Below are positions 1-11,562 of a DNA stretch of 64,000 bases, one piece after another. Under the pieces are notes generated by a model that was not told the origin of the DNA, did no database searches, and saw nothing but the letters and a program-made list of their open reading frames with translations. The translations under genes and the position numbers were made by a program. This stretch comes from Sulfuricurvum sp. PD_MW2 (GTDB lineage Bacteria > Campylobacterota > Campylobacteria > Campylobacterales > Sulfurimonadaceae): NCBI RefSeq assembly GCF_002633015.1, contig NZ_NSIU01000007.1, positions 1-64,000 of the forward strand, written 5' to 3'. The first letter of the stretch is position 1. Each line of letters begins with the position of its first letter.

Positions 1-143
1 ATGTGTAAGAGACAAGTATCACAGTGTGAATATTACACATTTCAAGAAAATTACGTATATTTTTATGAAATTCAGAAATATTTTAGTGGCATAACAAAGA
101 TTAACACTTAAGCGTCTGGTCAATCTCAAATTATTAAGGTTCT

Positions 144-677
144 CTAAGCGTCTTTGGATAAACTTCTAACTCGGCGACCTTCCTGGTGTGTTGGTCGCTT
201 AGAATTTTCTAATTTTACTCTTTGTGCATGAGTAATAGCTACAGCCATTGCATCCGTTATATCTAACGGCTTGATCTCTTTTGTTATCCCCAATATTTGT
301 TTTACCATAAACGCCACTTGTTCTTTTGCCGCTTTCGCTTTCCCTGTCAACGCTTTTTTCACCTGAAGGGGCGTATATTCCGCAAACATCCCATACTCTT
401 GTAAAAGCTTCAAGGTAATAGCTCCGCGAAACTGGGCAAGTTTTAAAACCGTTTTCGGATTGTGTGCGTAAAAGATATCTTCCATCGCCACTTCGTCTAT
501 TGTATGTGCGTGAAATAGCTGTTCGATTGCTTCGGCGACCTGAGGGATTTGATATTGAAGCGATTCGGCTTTAATCTTTATCAATCCGGCTTCAACCAGA
601 CGAATTTTTTGACCTTCGATAGTAACGATAGCATATCCGCAATTTCGTGTTCCAGGATCGATCCCTAAAATATTCAT
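144..677 (-). CDS. ruvC: Holliday junction resolvase RuvC
   Basis: Endonuclease that cuts Holliday junctions symmetrically with RuvAB at the end of recombination. The 177-aa length is normal for the family. The RNase H-like catalytic acids are visible: D7 in GIDPGT, E66 in VAMEDIF, and D139/D142 in the [12 protein letters not shown] segment. The start ATG at 677 opens directly onto this conserved N-terminus. The gene diverges from dnaA, and the 111 bp between them carries DnaA boxes, so its promoter lies inside the origin region. The basic C-terminal tail ([13 protein letters not shown]) extends past the last catalytic residue. Identification is secure. Confidence 0.96.
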   Translation of the reverse strand: MNILGIDPGTRNCGYAIVTIEGQKIRLVEAGLIKIKAESLQYQIPQVAEAIEQLFHAHTIDEVAMEDIFYAHNPKTVLKLAQFRGAITLKLLQEYGMFAEYTPLQVKKALTGKAKAAKEQVAFMVKQILGITKEIKPLDITDAMAVAITHAQRVKLENSKRPTHQEGRRVRSLSKDA

Positions 678-788
678 TATATTCCTTATTCACATGAGTG
701 AAAAACTTCTATTCACTCCTTCTTTGATCCTAATTATAGGGAAATATCGGTATGATTTGGCAATTTATTCACAGGGGTTGAAAAAACG
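678..788. other. oriC: Upstream part of the replication origin (oriC1-like) with DnaA boxes
   Basis: The ruvC-dnaA gap carries three matches to the Campylobacterota DnaA box (H. pylori form TCATTCACA): TTATTCACA at 686-694, CTATTCACT at 709-717 and TTATTCACA at 765-773, all on the plus strand. A weaker match, the reverse complement of ATATTCACA, sits at 25-33 beyond ruvC. Bipartite origins flanking dnaA are known in Helicobacter. That this half binds DnaA is inference from motif matches. Confidence 0.7.
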
Positions 789-2120
789 ATGAATTCGATC
801 GGTATACAGGTTTTAAATGCTTTAAAAGGTGAAATCAATGAAATTGATTACCTACGATATATTAAACAATTAACCTATGATGAAACCGAATCCAAAAGCA
901 ATCTTGCAATCTACCGTGCCCCAAACGCATTGATTGCCAACTGGGTAAGAACCAAATTTTCCGATAAAATTGCCCATCTTTTTGAAATCAAAACCAATAT
1001 TAAACCGACCGTTTCTATTCTCATACAATCCGCAAGTACATCCGCAGCTCCTGCTCAAAACCAAGCAGTTGTCGTTAATACGGAACGACCAAGCGGTTCA
1101 TTGCTCAACCCTTCTTATACGTTTCAAAACTTTGTCGTCGGTGATTCGAATAACTTTGCCTTCATCGCCGCCAAAAACGTCAGTGAAAAACCGGGAGTCG
1201 TCTACAACCCTCTCTTTATCTACGGAGGGGTAGGATTGGGTAAAACGCACTTGATGCAATCGGTCGGGAATGTTATGCTCGCTCAGGGGAAAACGGTTAT
1301 TTACACTTCAGTAGAACAGTTTCTCAACGATTTTTCCCGTCATTTGAACAACCGTACTATGGATCGCTTCAAAGATAAATACCGCAAATGTGATTTGCTC
1401 CTCATCGACGATATTCAATTTTTGAGCAACAAAAACCAGATTCAAGAAGAATTTTTCCACACATTTGATGCATTGCGTAATGAGAACAAACAAATCATTA
1501 TCACCTCCGATAAACCCCCCAAAAAAATCGGCGGTCTTGAAGAGCGTCTCAAAAGCCGTTTTGAATCAGGTCTTGTTGCCGATATACAGCCACCTGAACT
1601 CGAAACAAAAATTGAGATCATCAAGAAAAAATGTGAAATCAACCGTGTTAAACTCGATCGCGAGGTGATCAACTACGTTGCAACGATTATCGAAAACAAC
1701 ACTCGTGAGATCGAGGGGATTCTCTCCAAACTCAATGCCTATTCACAGCTCATGGGGGTCGACATCACCATCGAATTTGCCCGCAATGTCCTCAAAGAAC
1801 AAATGGCGGAAAAACGTAGCAACATTACCACCGACCTCATTATGGATACCATTGCAAAAGAGCTCAATATCAAACCTAGCGAGATTCGTTCAAAAAGCCG
1901 AAACAGCAATATCGTCTACGCACGCCGTATCGCCATCTATCTCGCCCGTTCACTCACACCGAACTCTATGCCTCAACTCGCTCAATACTTCGGGATGAAA
2001 GATCACACTGCCGTCAGCCATACTATGAAAAAAATTCAAGAACTGATGAAAAACGATGAAGATTTCCGAATGAAAATCGAAGAACTCTCCAATAAAGTCT
2101 CAATTGCTACTCCTGAATAA
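789..2120 (+). CDS. dnaA: Chromosomal replication initiator DnaA
   Basis: AAA+ initiator that binds the origin boxes and melts DNA. At 443 aa it has the normal layout: N-terminal helicase/DnaB-contact domain (about 1-80), a short variable linker, the ATPase domain with Walker A GGVGLGKTH and Walker B LLLIDDIQF, and a C-terminal DNA-binding domain containing the DnaA signature around YFGMKDHTAVSH. The ATG at 789 lies 15 bp after a DnaA box, which suggests autoregulation. DnaA boxes on both sides of the gene match a bipartite origin. Identification is certain. Confidence 0.98.
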   Translation: MNSIGIQVLNALKGEINEIDYLRYIKQLTYDETESKSNLAIYRAPNALIANWVRTKFSDKIAHLFEIKTNIKPTVSILIQSASTSAAPAQNQAVVVNTERPSGSLLNPSYTFQNFVVGDSNNFAFIAAKNVSEKPGVVYNPLFIYGGVGLGKTHLMQSVGNVMLAQGKTVIYTSVEQFLNDFSRHLNNRTMDRFKDKYRKCDLLLIDDIQFLSNKNQIQEEFFHTFDALRNENKQIIITSDKPPKKIGGLEERLKSRFESGLVADIQPPELETKIEIIKKKCEINRVKLDREVINYVATIIENNTREIEGILSKLNAYSQLMGVDITIEFARNVLKEQMAEKRSNITTDLIMDTIAKELNIKPSEIRSKSRNSNIVYARRIAIYLARSLTPNSMPQLAQYFGMKDHTAVSHTMKKIQELMKNDEDFRMKIEELSNKVSIATPE

Positions 2121-2312
2121 CGTTTTATGTTTGTAAAGGGGTTTTAAAAAAGATATAATTCCCATTACGTGAATAGATGTGAATGAAAAAGTATCCGTTC
2201 ATCACATGCTGATAATAGGCGAGATGGGAGTTTTGGAGTGGTTTTCACCCATTCACACCCCCTTATTACTAACTACTACAATTAATGCTTTATATAATAA
2301 AAGGAGTCTTTT
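2121..2312. other. oriC: Downstream origin (oriC2-like): DnaA boxes, GC spacer, DnaA-trio track
   Basis: The 192-bp dnaA-dnaN gap has a perfect H. pylori-type box in reverse (TGTGAATGA, 2178-2186), a neighbour CGTGAATAG (2168-2176) and a forward box CCATTCACA (2249-2257). The last is followed by CCCCC and then TTATTACTAACTACTAC (2263-2279). Read 3' to 5' on the bottom strand this is AAT-AAT-GAT-T-GAT-GAT, the DnaA-trio pattern that guides strand opening next to a DnaA box. AT-rich DNA follows up to the dnaN ribosome site. The layout is seen directly; its role in unwinding is inferred from known basal unwinding systems. Confidence 0.75.
2154..2159 (+). promoter_or_regulatory. Probable -10 box of the dnaN promoter
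   Basis: TATAAT preceded by an A/T-rich stretch and no clear -35, the usual Campylobacterota promoter form. It lies just upstream of the oriC2 DnaA boxes, so dnaN transcription would run through the origin. Confidence 0.45.
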
Positions 2313-3380
2313 ATGAAAATTACCGTTGAAAAATCGGTTTTGGAAAATATCCTTCTACACCTACAACCTTTTTTAGAGAAAAAAGATACATCTCAAATCA
2401 CATCCCATATTTTGCTCTCAACAGACGGTAGAACCTTATTCGCAAAAGCAACCGATTATGAAATCGGTCTTGTGATTCAAACAAACTCCATCAGTGTTGA
2501 AGAGCCTGGATCACTTACTGCTAACGGTAAAAAACTTTTGGATATCATTCGTATTCTCAAAGATGAAGAGGTAGAACTCTCTTTGGAAAAAGAGACGTTG
2601 ATCATTCGACAAAAACGATCCAATTTCAAACTCCCAACCTATAAAAGCTCAGAATTTCCTTCTTTCCCAACAACGGATGGAAAACCGAACATCGCCATTA
2701 ATTCACACTTGTTGATTGAATCATTGAAAAAAATCACACCTGCTGCCGATACCAATAACCCTAAATTTGAACTCAACGGTGCTTTGATCGATATCAAAAG
2801 CAATCAAATCAATTTCGTATCAACCGATACACGGCGCCTAGCACTCGTTCAAATCGACAGTCAAAGCGATGCAGAACTCTCCATCATTGTCCCTAAAAAG
2901 GCGATTATCGAAATTCAAAAACTTTTCAACAACAATATCGAGATTTATTACGATAACACCCATCTCATCATTAAATCAGAAGATTCTCTTTTCTATACCA
3001 AACTGATCAATGGAAAATTTCCTGATTACAGCCGTATTATCCCAAGAGAAGCTCAACGTGTTCTAACACTTCCAAAAAGCGTCATTGTTACTGCAATCAA
3101 ACAGATTACGACGATCTCCAATGATTTGAAACTTACTTTCCAAAGTGATTCCATCTTGTTTGAAAGCTTGAGTGATGATAACATCGAAGCAAAAACAACT
3201 GTTGAAATCGAAAATGGATTTGAATCTCCGTTTATCCTTGCAATCAACAGTCGTTATATTTTGGATTTTTTATCTCAAGTAAACAGCACTGAATTCATCC
3301 TTGAAGCAAATGAATCGAATCAACCTTTTGTCTTGAAAGATCAAAATTTTAAAACAATCGTCATGCCGATTGTTATTTAA
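2313..3380 (+). CDS. dnaN: DNA polymerase III sliding clamp (beta subunit)
   Basis: Ring-shaped processivity clamp for the replicative polymerase. The 355-aa product has the three-fold repeated clamp fold; recognisable segments are the early ILLSTDGRTLFAKATDYEIG stretch, FVSTDTRRLALVQ in the middle domain and the C-terminal end KTIVMPIVI, equivalent to the usual MPMRL-type tail. A good ribosome site (AAAGGAG) precedes the ATG. It follows dnaA across oriC2 and precedes gyrB, the conserved origin order. Confidence 0.97.
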   Translation: MKITVEKSVLENILLHLQPFLEKKDTSQITSHILLSTDGRTLFAKATDYEIGLVIQTNSISVEEPGSLTANGKKLLDIIRILKDEEVELSLEKETLIIRQKRSNFKLPTYKSSEFPSFPTTDGKPNIAINSHLLIESLKKITPAADTNNPKFELNGALIDIKSNQINFVSTDTRRLALVQIDSQSDAELSIIVPKKAIIEIQKLFNNNIEIYYDNTHLIIKSEDSLFYTKLINGKFPDYSRIIPREAQRVLTLPKSVIVTAIKQITTISNDLKLTFQSDSILFESLSDDNIEAKTTVEIENGFESPFILAINSRYILDFLSQVNSTEFILEANESNQPFVLKDQNFKTIVMPIVI

Positions 3381-3465
3381 AAACCCTTCGTCATCCCATA
3401 GTTAAGAGGGGATGGCAATCAAATCTCCATAAAACCTTCTTTTTAGTTTCATTACGGTAAAATAA

Positions 3466-5811
<2,346 letters not shown>

Positions 5812-5817
5812 CTTTTT

Positions 5818-7215
5818 ATGACCTATCCTGAAAAAAAAGAGAGAGAACATCGTTTTGTACTTGCATTACGGATGGGATTACCGATCTTTTTTTTGAGTAC
5901 GGTCTCTCTTTTTGCACTTCTTACACAACACTACACCACATTCTCATCGCTGATTGTCCTATCCATCGCTATTTTGGGAGTAATGATCTATTTTATTTTT
6001 TATCTTATTTACCAAAGCAGTCGGGAAAATATTACCGATCCTATCACACATACATTTACCTCTGAATTTTTTTTCCGATTAGCAACAAAAGCGTTTGCAA
6101 AAAAAACGCACACAATGGTTATGATCAGTGTAGAAAATTTATGGTCGATCAATGAACGCTACGGATTTAAAAATGGAGACGATGCACTTCAAAATACAGT
6201 CTATAAAATAGATCAGTTTTTTCGTGAAAAAGGGGTAGAAAAGCTCCCTATAGGACGTCATAAAGGGGGTGATTTTTTAATTTTGCTCGCGGGTGAAAAA
6301 GAGAAATACACAGCGTTGTTAGAACTGTTTTTGAGTAAATACCAAAATTTTGTTCATAACGAAATTGAGATACGCCTCGAAGCGGTTATGATCGATTCAC
6401 GTTTATCACAAGAGATCGAATTGCTAACAAGCCGTTTGTATGAACTGCACAATGACCGTATTAACAGCGATAGAGAAGAACTTTATTCCATTAGTGATCT
6501 TGAAACCGAAATTTTAAATGCACTAAGTGAAAAACGTTTTTCCATCGGATTTTTACCTGTTTGCTGCGATGAAAATCAAATTTATGATACTACGGTGAAA
6601 CTGATCGACTCGCAAGGGCGTTTCATCCATCAAAGCCGCTATATTCCGGCATTGAACCGACTCAACAAAATGCGTCTGTTTGAAAGTGAAATTCTTGAAC
6701 ATTTGGGATCGCTATGCGATGAATCGACTCGAAATTTTATCGTTACAATTTCATCGGTTACGTTACGAAATCCCCATTTTTTTGAACATGCTTTGACTCT
6801 TTTTGAGCGTTATCCAAAAGCGCGTTATAAAATAACGATGTTATTTGAAGAGAAAGAGTATTGTCACCAATTGGAGCGGTTTGCTCAACAAATCGCACAT
6901 TATCGAAAAGCGGGATACAAAATCGCTTTGGATAAGCTCGGAGGACATCATACCGCTCTTTTATATTTGAAAGAGCTGGAGATAGATGTCGTCCGATTTG
7001 ATACTAACTATAGCCGTAACATTCGAAAAGAAGGGTATCGAAATATTCTCCAGGGGCTTAATCTTAGTGCGCATTTGTGCGGAGCAAATACATGGATTTC
7101 GATGATTGAAGATGAAGAATCGGATCACATTGCCCAATCGCTGAAGATTAATTATCGAGAGGGAAATTATCTGGGTAAAATTTTGAATGAAGAACAATTA
7201 AAAGGAAAAGAATGA
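5818..7215 (+). CDS. Membrane protein with degenerate GGDEF and EAL-like domains
   Basis: 465 aa. Two hydrophobic segments (about residues 21-38 and 43-66) are followed by a GGDEF-type fold (about 75-200) and an EAL-type fold (about 220-460). The GGDEF signature is reduced to KGGDF and the EAL domain lacks the EAL triplet and the usual metal ligands; only weak echoes remain, such as YKITMLFEEKE and YKIALDKLGGHHTALLYLKELEIDVVRFD. It therefore probably neither makes nor breaks cyclic-di-GMP, and may bind a ligand or partner. It starts 6 bp after gyrB and overlaps queF by 4 bp. The family assignment rests on pattern only; function is unknown. Confidence 0.7.
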   Translation: MTYPEKKEREHRFVLALRMGLPIFFLSTVSLFALLTQHYTTFSSLIVLSIAILGVMIYFIFYLIYQSSRENITDPITHTFTSEFFFRLATKAFAKKTHTMVMISVENLWSINERYGFKNGDDALQNTVYKIDQFFREKGVEKLPIGRHKGGDFLILLAGEKEKYTALLELFLSKYQNFVHNEIEIRLEAVMIDSRLSQEIELLTSRLYELHNDRINSDREELYSISDLETEILNALSEKRFSIGFLPVCCDENQIYDTTVKLIDSQGRFIHQSRYIPALNRLNKMRLFESEILEHLGSLCDESTRNFIVTISSVTLRNPHFFEHALTLFERYPKARYKITMLFEEKEYCHQLERFAQQIAHYRKAGYKIALDKLGGHHTALLYLKELEIDVVRFDTNYSRNIRKEGYRNILQGLNLSAHLCGANTWISMIEDEESDHIAQSLKINYREGNYLGKILNEEQLKGKE

Positions 7216-7604
7216 AATACGGTGAACAAATTGTTGAAAATTTTGATGTAGAAAAAGATTTTGAAATTTGGCCGAATCAACATGAACGCGATTATGTGAT
7301 CAAAGTAACACTACCGGAATTTACCTGTTTATGTCCGCGCAGCGGCTATCCCGATTTTGCAACGATTTACGTCGAATATACGCCGGATAAATGGGTAGCA
7401 GAACTCAAAGCGATCAAACTATATATTAATTCATTCAGAAACCGTCATATTTCGCACGAAAACAGTGCAAACGAGATTTACAGCACATTCGAGAAAAAAA
7501 TCGCTCCTAAGCGATTAAAAGTGGTTGCAGACTATTATCCGCGCGGAAATGTTCATACGGTAGTGGAAATTGATAGCGAACAAATGGTAAAAGAGAAAAA
7601 GTAA
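7212..7604 (+). CDS. queF: NADPH-dependent preQ0 reductase QueF (short type)
   Basis: Reduces 7-cyano-7-deazaguanine (preQ0) to preQ1 in queuosine synthesis. The 130-aa single-domain form is the short, YkvM-like type. The catalytic cysteine lies in FTCLCPRSGYPDF and the QueF substrate motif is in ELKAIKLYINSFRNRHISHE. The start overlaps the previous stop by 4 bp, pointing to translational coupling with the degenerate GGDEF/EAL gene, although the two have no known shared function. Confidence 0.95.
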   Translation: MKYGEQIVENFDVEKDFEIWPNQHERDYVIKVTLPEFTCLCPRSGYPDFATIYVEYTPDKWVAELKAIKLYINSFRNRHISHENSANEIYSTFEKKIAPKRLKVVADYYPRGNVHTVVEIDSEQMVKEKK

Positions 7605-7632
7605 TTTCCCGGTAAATCAAAAAGGATATACT
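7600..7632 (+). promoter_or_regulatory. Pho-box-type promoter of the secreted phosphoesterase gene
   Basis: AGTAAT, 5 bp, GGTAAA, 10 bp, then -10 TATACT. The element spacing is identical to the phoU, pstS and porin promoters of this window, although the hexamers are the weakest match of the four. It overlaps the queF stop codon. PhoB control is inference. Confidence 0.55.
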
Positions 7633-7653
7633 TCTCAGCAAAAAAGGTTCATT

Positions 7654-8958
7654 ATGCGCTTTTTTGCCCTTTTGCTCATCCCGTTATGGATGAGTGCTTC
7701 AAACCTCAAAGATAAAATAGACCACATTATCGTTATCTATCTCGAAAACCGCAGTTTCGATAATCTGTTTTATGGTTTTCACGGAGCAGATACCTCGGAT
7801 GCCCCTTTACAATCTTATCCACTTCAAATAAATGGTGAGGGAAAAACCTATTCACATATTGAGATGGGTCCTAATGCAATACAATCGGGATTTCCAAAAC
7901 AGATCAATAACACCCCATTTTTGCTTGACGAGTTCATATCTCAAGAGGGGATGATTCCCGACATGGTACACCGTTTTTACCAAAACATCCTCCAAATCAA
8001 TAACGGAAAAAATGACCGGTTTGCTTATATCAGTAATGAAAAAGCTCTTGTGATGGGGTATCACAATATGCGTGAAAGTCATATGTGGCGATACGCAAAA
8101 GAGTTTACGCTGTGTGACCGATTTTTTGCTGCGGCATATGGGGGGTCGTTTTTAAATCATCAGTGGCTGATTGCGGCGCAAACACCCTATGTTGGAAAAG
8201 AGAGCAATATTTCCCGCTATGAATTGGATGAAAATGGCGAAATTATCAAAGACGGTATATTAACCCCTGATGGATATGCGGTTAATACGATTCAGCCATT
8301 TTACCCGCCTTTTAAAGCTAAATATTCCGATTCGGCATTGCGGTTAAAACCACTAATGCATGATACGATCGGGGATCGGCTGAGTGAACGAAATATTTCA
8401 TGGGGTTGGTACAGCGGTGGCTATCGTAAAGCGCTTGAGGGTAAAGGGGATGAAATTCACTACCAATACCATCACAATCCGTTTTTGTATTTTGAACGCT
8501 ATAAGCCCGGCAGTGAGGGGCGTCGCCACTTGCATGACGAAGAGGAACTGATAAAGCAGATCAATAACTCATTATTGCCGAATGTGGTGTTTTTTAAGCC
8601 TTCTGCCGAAGATAATCAGCATCCTGGTTATGCGAGTGTGAAAGCGGCGGATGAGAAACTCTATCAAATCGTAGAGCTGATTCGTTCAAACAAACCTTTA
8701 TGGGAGAAGTCACTCATTTTGGTTACATACGATGAGAACGGAGGATTGTGGGACCATGTTGCACCTCCTGCGGCAGATCGTTGGGGTCCGGGGACGCGGG
8801 TACCCGCATTAGTCATATCTCCGTATGCAAAAAAAGGGTATGTGGACCATACACTTTATGACACCACTTCTATTTTACGCTTTATCGAATGGCGACACAA
8901 TTTGAAACTTGTTGGAGAACGTCAAAGCGCCAATATGCTTAATGCTTTTGAAGAGTAA
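7654..8958 (+). CDS. Secreted phosphoesterase (phospholipase C / acid phosphatase family)
   Basis: 434 aa with an N-terminal signal peptide (about 1-17, MRFFALLLIPLWMSAS). The family motifs of the phosphoesterase group that includes bacterial phospholipase C and AcpA acid phosphatase are clear: ENRSFDNLFYGF near the N-terminus, a mid-region HPGYASV segment, and TYDENGGLWDHVAPP near residue 365. It probably hydrolyses phosphate esters in the periplasm or outside the cell. The upstream promoter matches the Pho-box layout and the gene faces the pst operon, so phosphate scavenging is the likely role. Whether the substrate is phospholipid or a small ester cannot be told. Confidence 0.85.
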   Translation: MRFFALLLIPLWMSASNLKDKIDHIIVIYLENRSFDNLFYGFHGADTSDAPLQSYPLQINGEGKTYSHIEMGPNAIQSGFPKQINNTPFLLDEFISQEGMIPDMVHRFYQNILQINNGKNDRFAYISNEKALVMGYHNMRESHMWRYAKEFTLCDRFFAAAYGGSFLNHQWLIAAQTPYVGKESNISRYELDENGEIIKDGILTPDGYAVNTIQPFYPPFKAKYSDSALRLKPLMHDTIGDRLSERNISWGWYSGGYRKALEGKGDEIHYQYHHNPFLYFERYKPGSEGRRHLHDEEELIKQINNSLLPNVVFFKPSAEDNQHPGYASVKAADEKLYQIVELIRSNKPLWEKSLILVTYDENGGLWDHVAPPAADRWGPGTRVPALVISPYAKKGYVDHTLYDTTSILRFIEWRHNLKLVGERQSANMLNAFEE

Positions 8959-9009
8959 ATTTGTTATATGGAATATCGTTACTGAATGGATGCAATGTGA
9001 AGCGGTGAA

Positions 9010-9031
9010 GAAAAAAAGGAGCAAAAGCTCC
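9010..9031 (-). terminator. Rho-independent terminator of the pst operon
   Basis: On the minus strand GGAGC-TTTT-GCTCC is followed by a run of T, starting 6 bp after the pstB stop codon. This marks the end of the phoU-to-pstB transcription unit. Confidence 0.85.
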
Positions 9032-9037
9032 GAGGAA

Positions 9038-9823
9038 TCACCCGAATTTACCGGTGATATATTCTTGTGTCAATTTTTCTTTCGGGGTAACGAAGAGTTC
9101 TTCAGTGTGCCCCAACTCGATCAAATCCCCTAAATACATAAATCCGGTGTAATCACTCACACGAGCTGCTTGCTGCATATTATGGGTAACGATGATGATC
9201 GAAACACGCTCTTTGAGTTCAATAACCAGTTTTTCAATTCCTTGGGTTGAAATCGGATCAAGTGCCGAGGTCGGTTCGTCGAAGAGGAGAACTTCAGGCT
9301 CAACCGCAATCGCACGTGCGATACATAAACGCTGCTGTTGACCTCCGGAGAGACCGTTGGCATCGTGTTTGAGGCGGTCTTTTACCTCTTTCCAAATAGC
9401 GGCGTCTTGGAGCGCTTTTTCAACACGCCCTTCCAACTCGGTTTTGTTTTTAATCCCTTGAAGACGCATACCATACGCGACATTATCGAAAATCGACATC
9501 GGAAACGCCGTCGGTTTTTGGAAAATCATCCCGATTTTGGTGCGTAAATGGATCAAATCTTCTTTAGGATCGAGGATATTGCGACCTTCAAACTCGATCT
9601 CACCTTCGTATTTGTTCCCCGGATAGAGATCGTGCATACGGTTGAATGAACGAAGTAAGGTTGTTTTTCCGCATCCTGATGGTCCGATCAATGCCGTAAC
9701 GGAGTGTTTGGCGATCGGCATCGTTACTTTTTTCAAACTTGGCGTAGTAGCACCTTTGTAGGTGAAACTAAAATTACGGACGTGGAGTGAACATTCATCT
9801 TTGATATCGATAATACTTGCCAT
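9038..9823 (-). CDS. pstB: Phosphate ABC transporter ATP-binding protein PstB
   Basis: ATPase that drives high-affinity phosphate import through PstCA. 261 aa from the ATG at 9823; the longer ORF in the track runs back into pstA and is rejected. Walker [10 protein letters not shown], the ABC signature LSGGQQQR and Walker [13 protein letters not shown] are all present, and the 3' part keeps the H-loop (IVTHNMQQA). It starts 2 bp after pstA and ends at a strong terminator, so it closes the pho/pst operon. Confidence 0.97.
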   Translation of the reverse strand: MASIIDIKDECSLHVRNFSFTYKGATTPSLKKVTMPIAKHSVTALIGPSGCGKTTLLRSFNRMHDLYPGNKYEGEIEFEGRNILDPKEDLIHLRTKIGMIFQKPTAFPMSIFDNVAYGMRLQGIKNKTELEGRVEKALQDAAIWKEVKDRLKHDANGLSGGQQQRLCIARAIAVEPEVLLFDEPTSALDPISTQGIEKLVIELKERVSIIIVTHNMQQAARVSDYTGFMYLGDLIELGHTEELFVTPKEKLTQEYITGKFG

Positions 9824-9825
9824 AA

Positions 9826-10668
9826 TTATTTCCTTTTTCCGGCTAATAAAATAAGTCGTCCCACAATATTGAGACCTAAAATAAACATTGAGAGGATAAA
9901 TGCTGCCGCCCATCCGAGTTGTTGCCAGTCATCGTAGGGACTGATTGCATAGTTAAACATCGTAACTGTAAGCGAAGGCATTGCTTCATTCAAATCGGTG
10001 GTGAAAAAGTTATCGTTAAATGAAGTGAATAACAACGGTGCCGTTTCGCCTCCGACACGGGCGATACCGAGCAATACACCGGTCAAAATACCCGCTTTTG
10101 CACCGCGATAAACGACATCCATAATCACTTTGTATTTTGGTGCACCAAGTGCAAATGCCGCTTCTCTAAGCGTTCCGGGTACCAGTTGGAGCATATCGTC
10201 CGTTGTACGCAAAATGATCGGAATCATGATAATCGCGAGTGCGATCGCTCCGGCCCATGCACTGAAGTGCCCCATCGGCATAACGACCACAGCGTAGACG
10301 AAAGCTCCGATAACAATCGAAGGTGCCGACATCATGATATCACTGATATCGCGGATTGTGTGGGCAAGTTTTGAGTTTTTACCGTATTCGCTCAAATACG
10401 TTCCCGCCATAATTCCGAGGGGAACACCGATGAGAGTTGCCAAACCGACAAGGATGAGCTGTCCGACAAGAGCGTGTTTAAGACCGCTTTCGGCATAGCC
10501 CGGAGGTGATCCCTCGAACATAAAGATGCTCCAACTCAACGAGTCGACCCCTTTCATCACTAAAACCCCGAGGATCCAAAACAAAAAGGCGAGGGCGATA
10601 ATCGCGCTTAGCGTCGAGAATCCAAGAGCGATGCGGTTGATGATGATCCGTTTTTGGGTTGCGGTCAT
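9826..10668 (-). CDS. pstA: Phosphate ABC transporter permease PstA
   Basis: 280-aa inner-membrane permease with six predicted membrane helices. The cytoplasmic coupling loop that contacts PstB is visible at [22 protein letters not shown]. It overlaps pstC by 4 bp (10665-10668), so translation is probably coupled and equal amounts of the two permease halves are made. Confidence 0.96.
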   Translation of the reverse strand: MTATQKRIIINRIALGFSTLSAIIALAFLFWILGVLVMKGVDSLSWSIFMFEGSPPGYAESGLKHALVGQLILVGLATLIGVPLGIMAGTYLSEYGKNSKLAHTIRDISDIMMSAPSIVIGAFVYAVVVMPMGHFSAWAGAIALAIIMIPIILRTTDDMLQLVPGTLREAAFALGAPKYKVIMDVVYRGAKAGILTGVLLGIARVGGETAPLLFTSFNDNFFTTDLNEAMPSLTVTMFNYAISPYDDWQQLGWAAAFILSMFILGLNIVGRLILLAGKRK

Positions 10669-11516
10669 TGTCCTTTCCTCACTTTACGTAAAAAGTAAAA
10701 TTTTGCGATAGCGATGACGACAAAGCTCATTACAAGCAGGGTTAGCGCCAATCCAAACAGGCTCGAGAAATAGAGTGACGAATCGGCTTCGGTAAATTCG
10801 TTTGCCAATGTAACCGGAATCGAAGTCGTCGGATCAAGAATGGTTTTTGGGGTGTGGTGGACATTCCCCATTACAAACGTTACCGCCATAGTCTCTCCGA
10901 TTGCCCGACCCAGAGCGAGAATGAGTGAACCGATAATCCCGGCTTTGGCGTAAGGGATGATGATATCTTTGATCACATCCCACTGGGTTCCACCCAGAGC
11001 GTAGGCCGATTCTTTCAAAATATCGGGAGTGGTGTTCATCGCATCGCGGGTGACAGCTGCCATAAACGGCAAAATCATAATCGCCAAAACGATTCCTGCC
11101 GCCAATAGACCGATCCCCATCCCGCCGAAAATATCACGTAGAATCGGTACGAAGAAAAAGAGTCCCCACATCCCGTAGATAACGGAAGGGATGGCGGCGA
11201 GAAGCTCGACGCTCACTCCGAAGAACCCTTTGATTTTATCGTGAGCAATTTCACTGAGGAAAATAGCAACACCGATAGCCACGGGAATTGCCAATAGCAT
11301 CGCCAAAAACGTCGAAGCGACAGAACCGAAAATCGCCGCATACGCGCCGAATTTTTCGAGGTTCGGTGCCCATTCGTCTTTGGTAATGAAATCAAAACCG
11401 AACGTTTGCATCGCTTCGATCGAGTGATTAAAGAGGACCACAAAAATCCAGGCAACGATGAAAAGGATCAACAGTGCGCTGGTACGGGTCATATTTAGGA
11501 AGATTTTATCAATCAT
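10665..11516 (-). CDS. pstC: Phosphate ABC transporter permease PstC
   Basis: 283-aa permease partner of PstA with six membrane helices and the coupling loop ESAYALGGTQWDVIKDIIIPYA. It starts 46 bp downstream of cca, and no separate promoter with the Pho layout was found in that short gap, so it is probably transcribed from the phoU promoter through cca. The pstS gene for the binding protein is not next to it but lies divergently beyond phoU. Confidence 0.96.
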   Translation of the reverse strand: MIDKIFLNMTRTSALLILFIVAWIFVVLFNHSIEAMQTFGFDFITKDEWAPNLEKFGAYAAIFGSVASTFLAMLLAIPVAIGVAIFLSEIAHDKIKGFFGVSVELLAAIPSVIYGMWGLFFFVPILRDIFGGMGIGLLAAGIVLAIMILPFMAAVTRDAMNTTPDILKESAYALGGTQWDVIKDIIIPYAKAGIIGSLILALGRAIGETMAVTFVMGNVHHTPKTILDPTTSIPVTLANEFTEADSSLYFSSLFGLALTLLVMSFVVIAIAKFYFLRKVRKGQ

Positions 11517-11562
11517 GCCAAGCCCTTGAGCAAAAAATTAGGGCAATTTTATTGCAAGATGA

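Noticed and set aside
1-143. Sequence downstream of ruvC
   Set aside because: A weak DnaA-box match and a TAAGCGTCT repeat with the end of ruvC were seen, but nothing strong enough for a gene or origin call.
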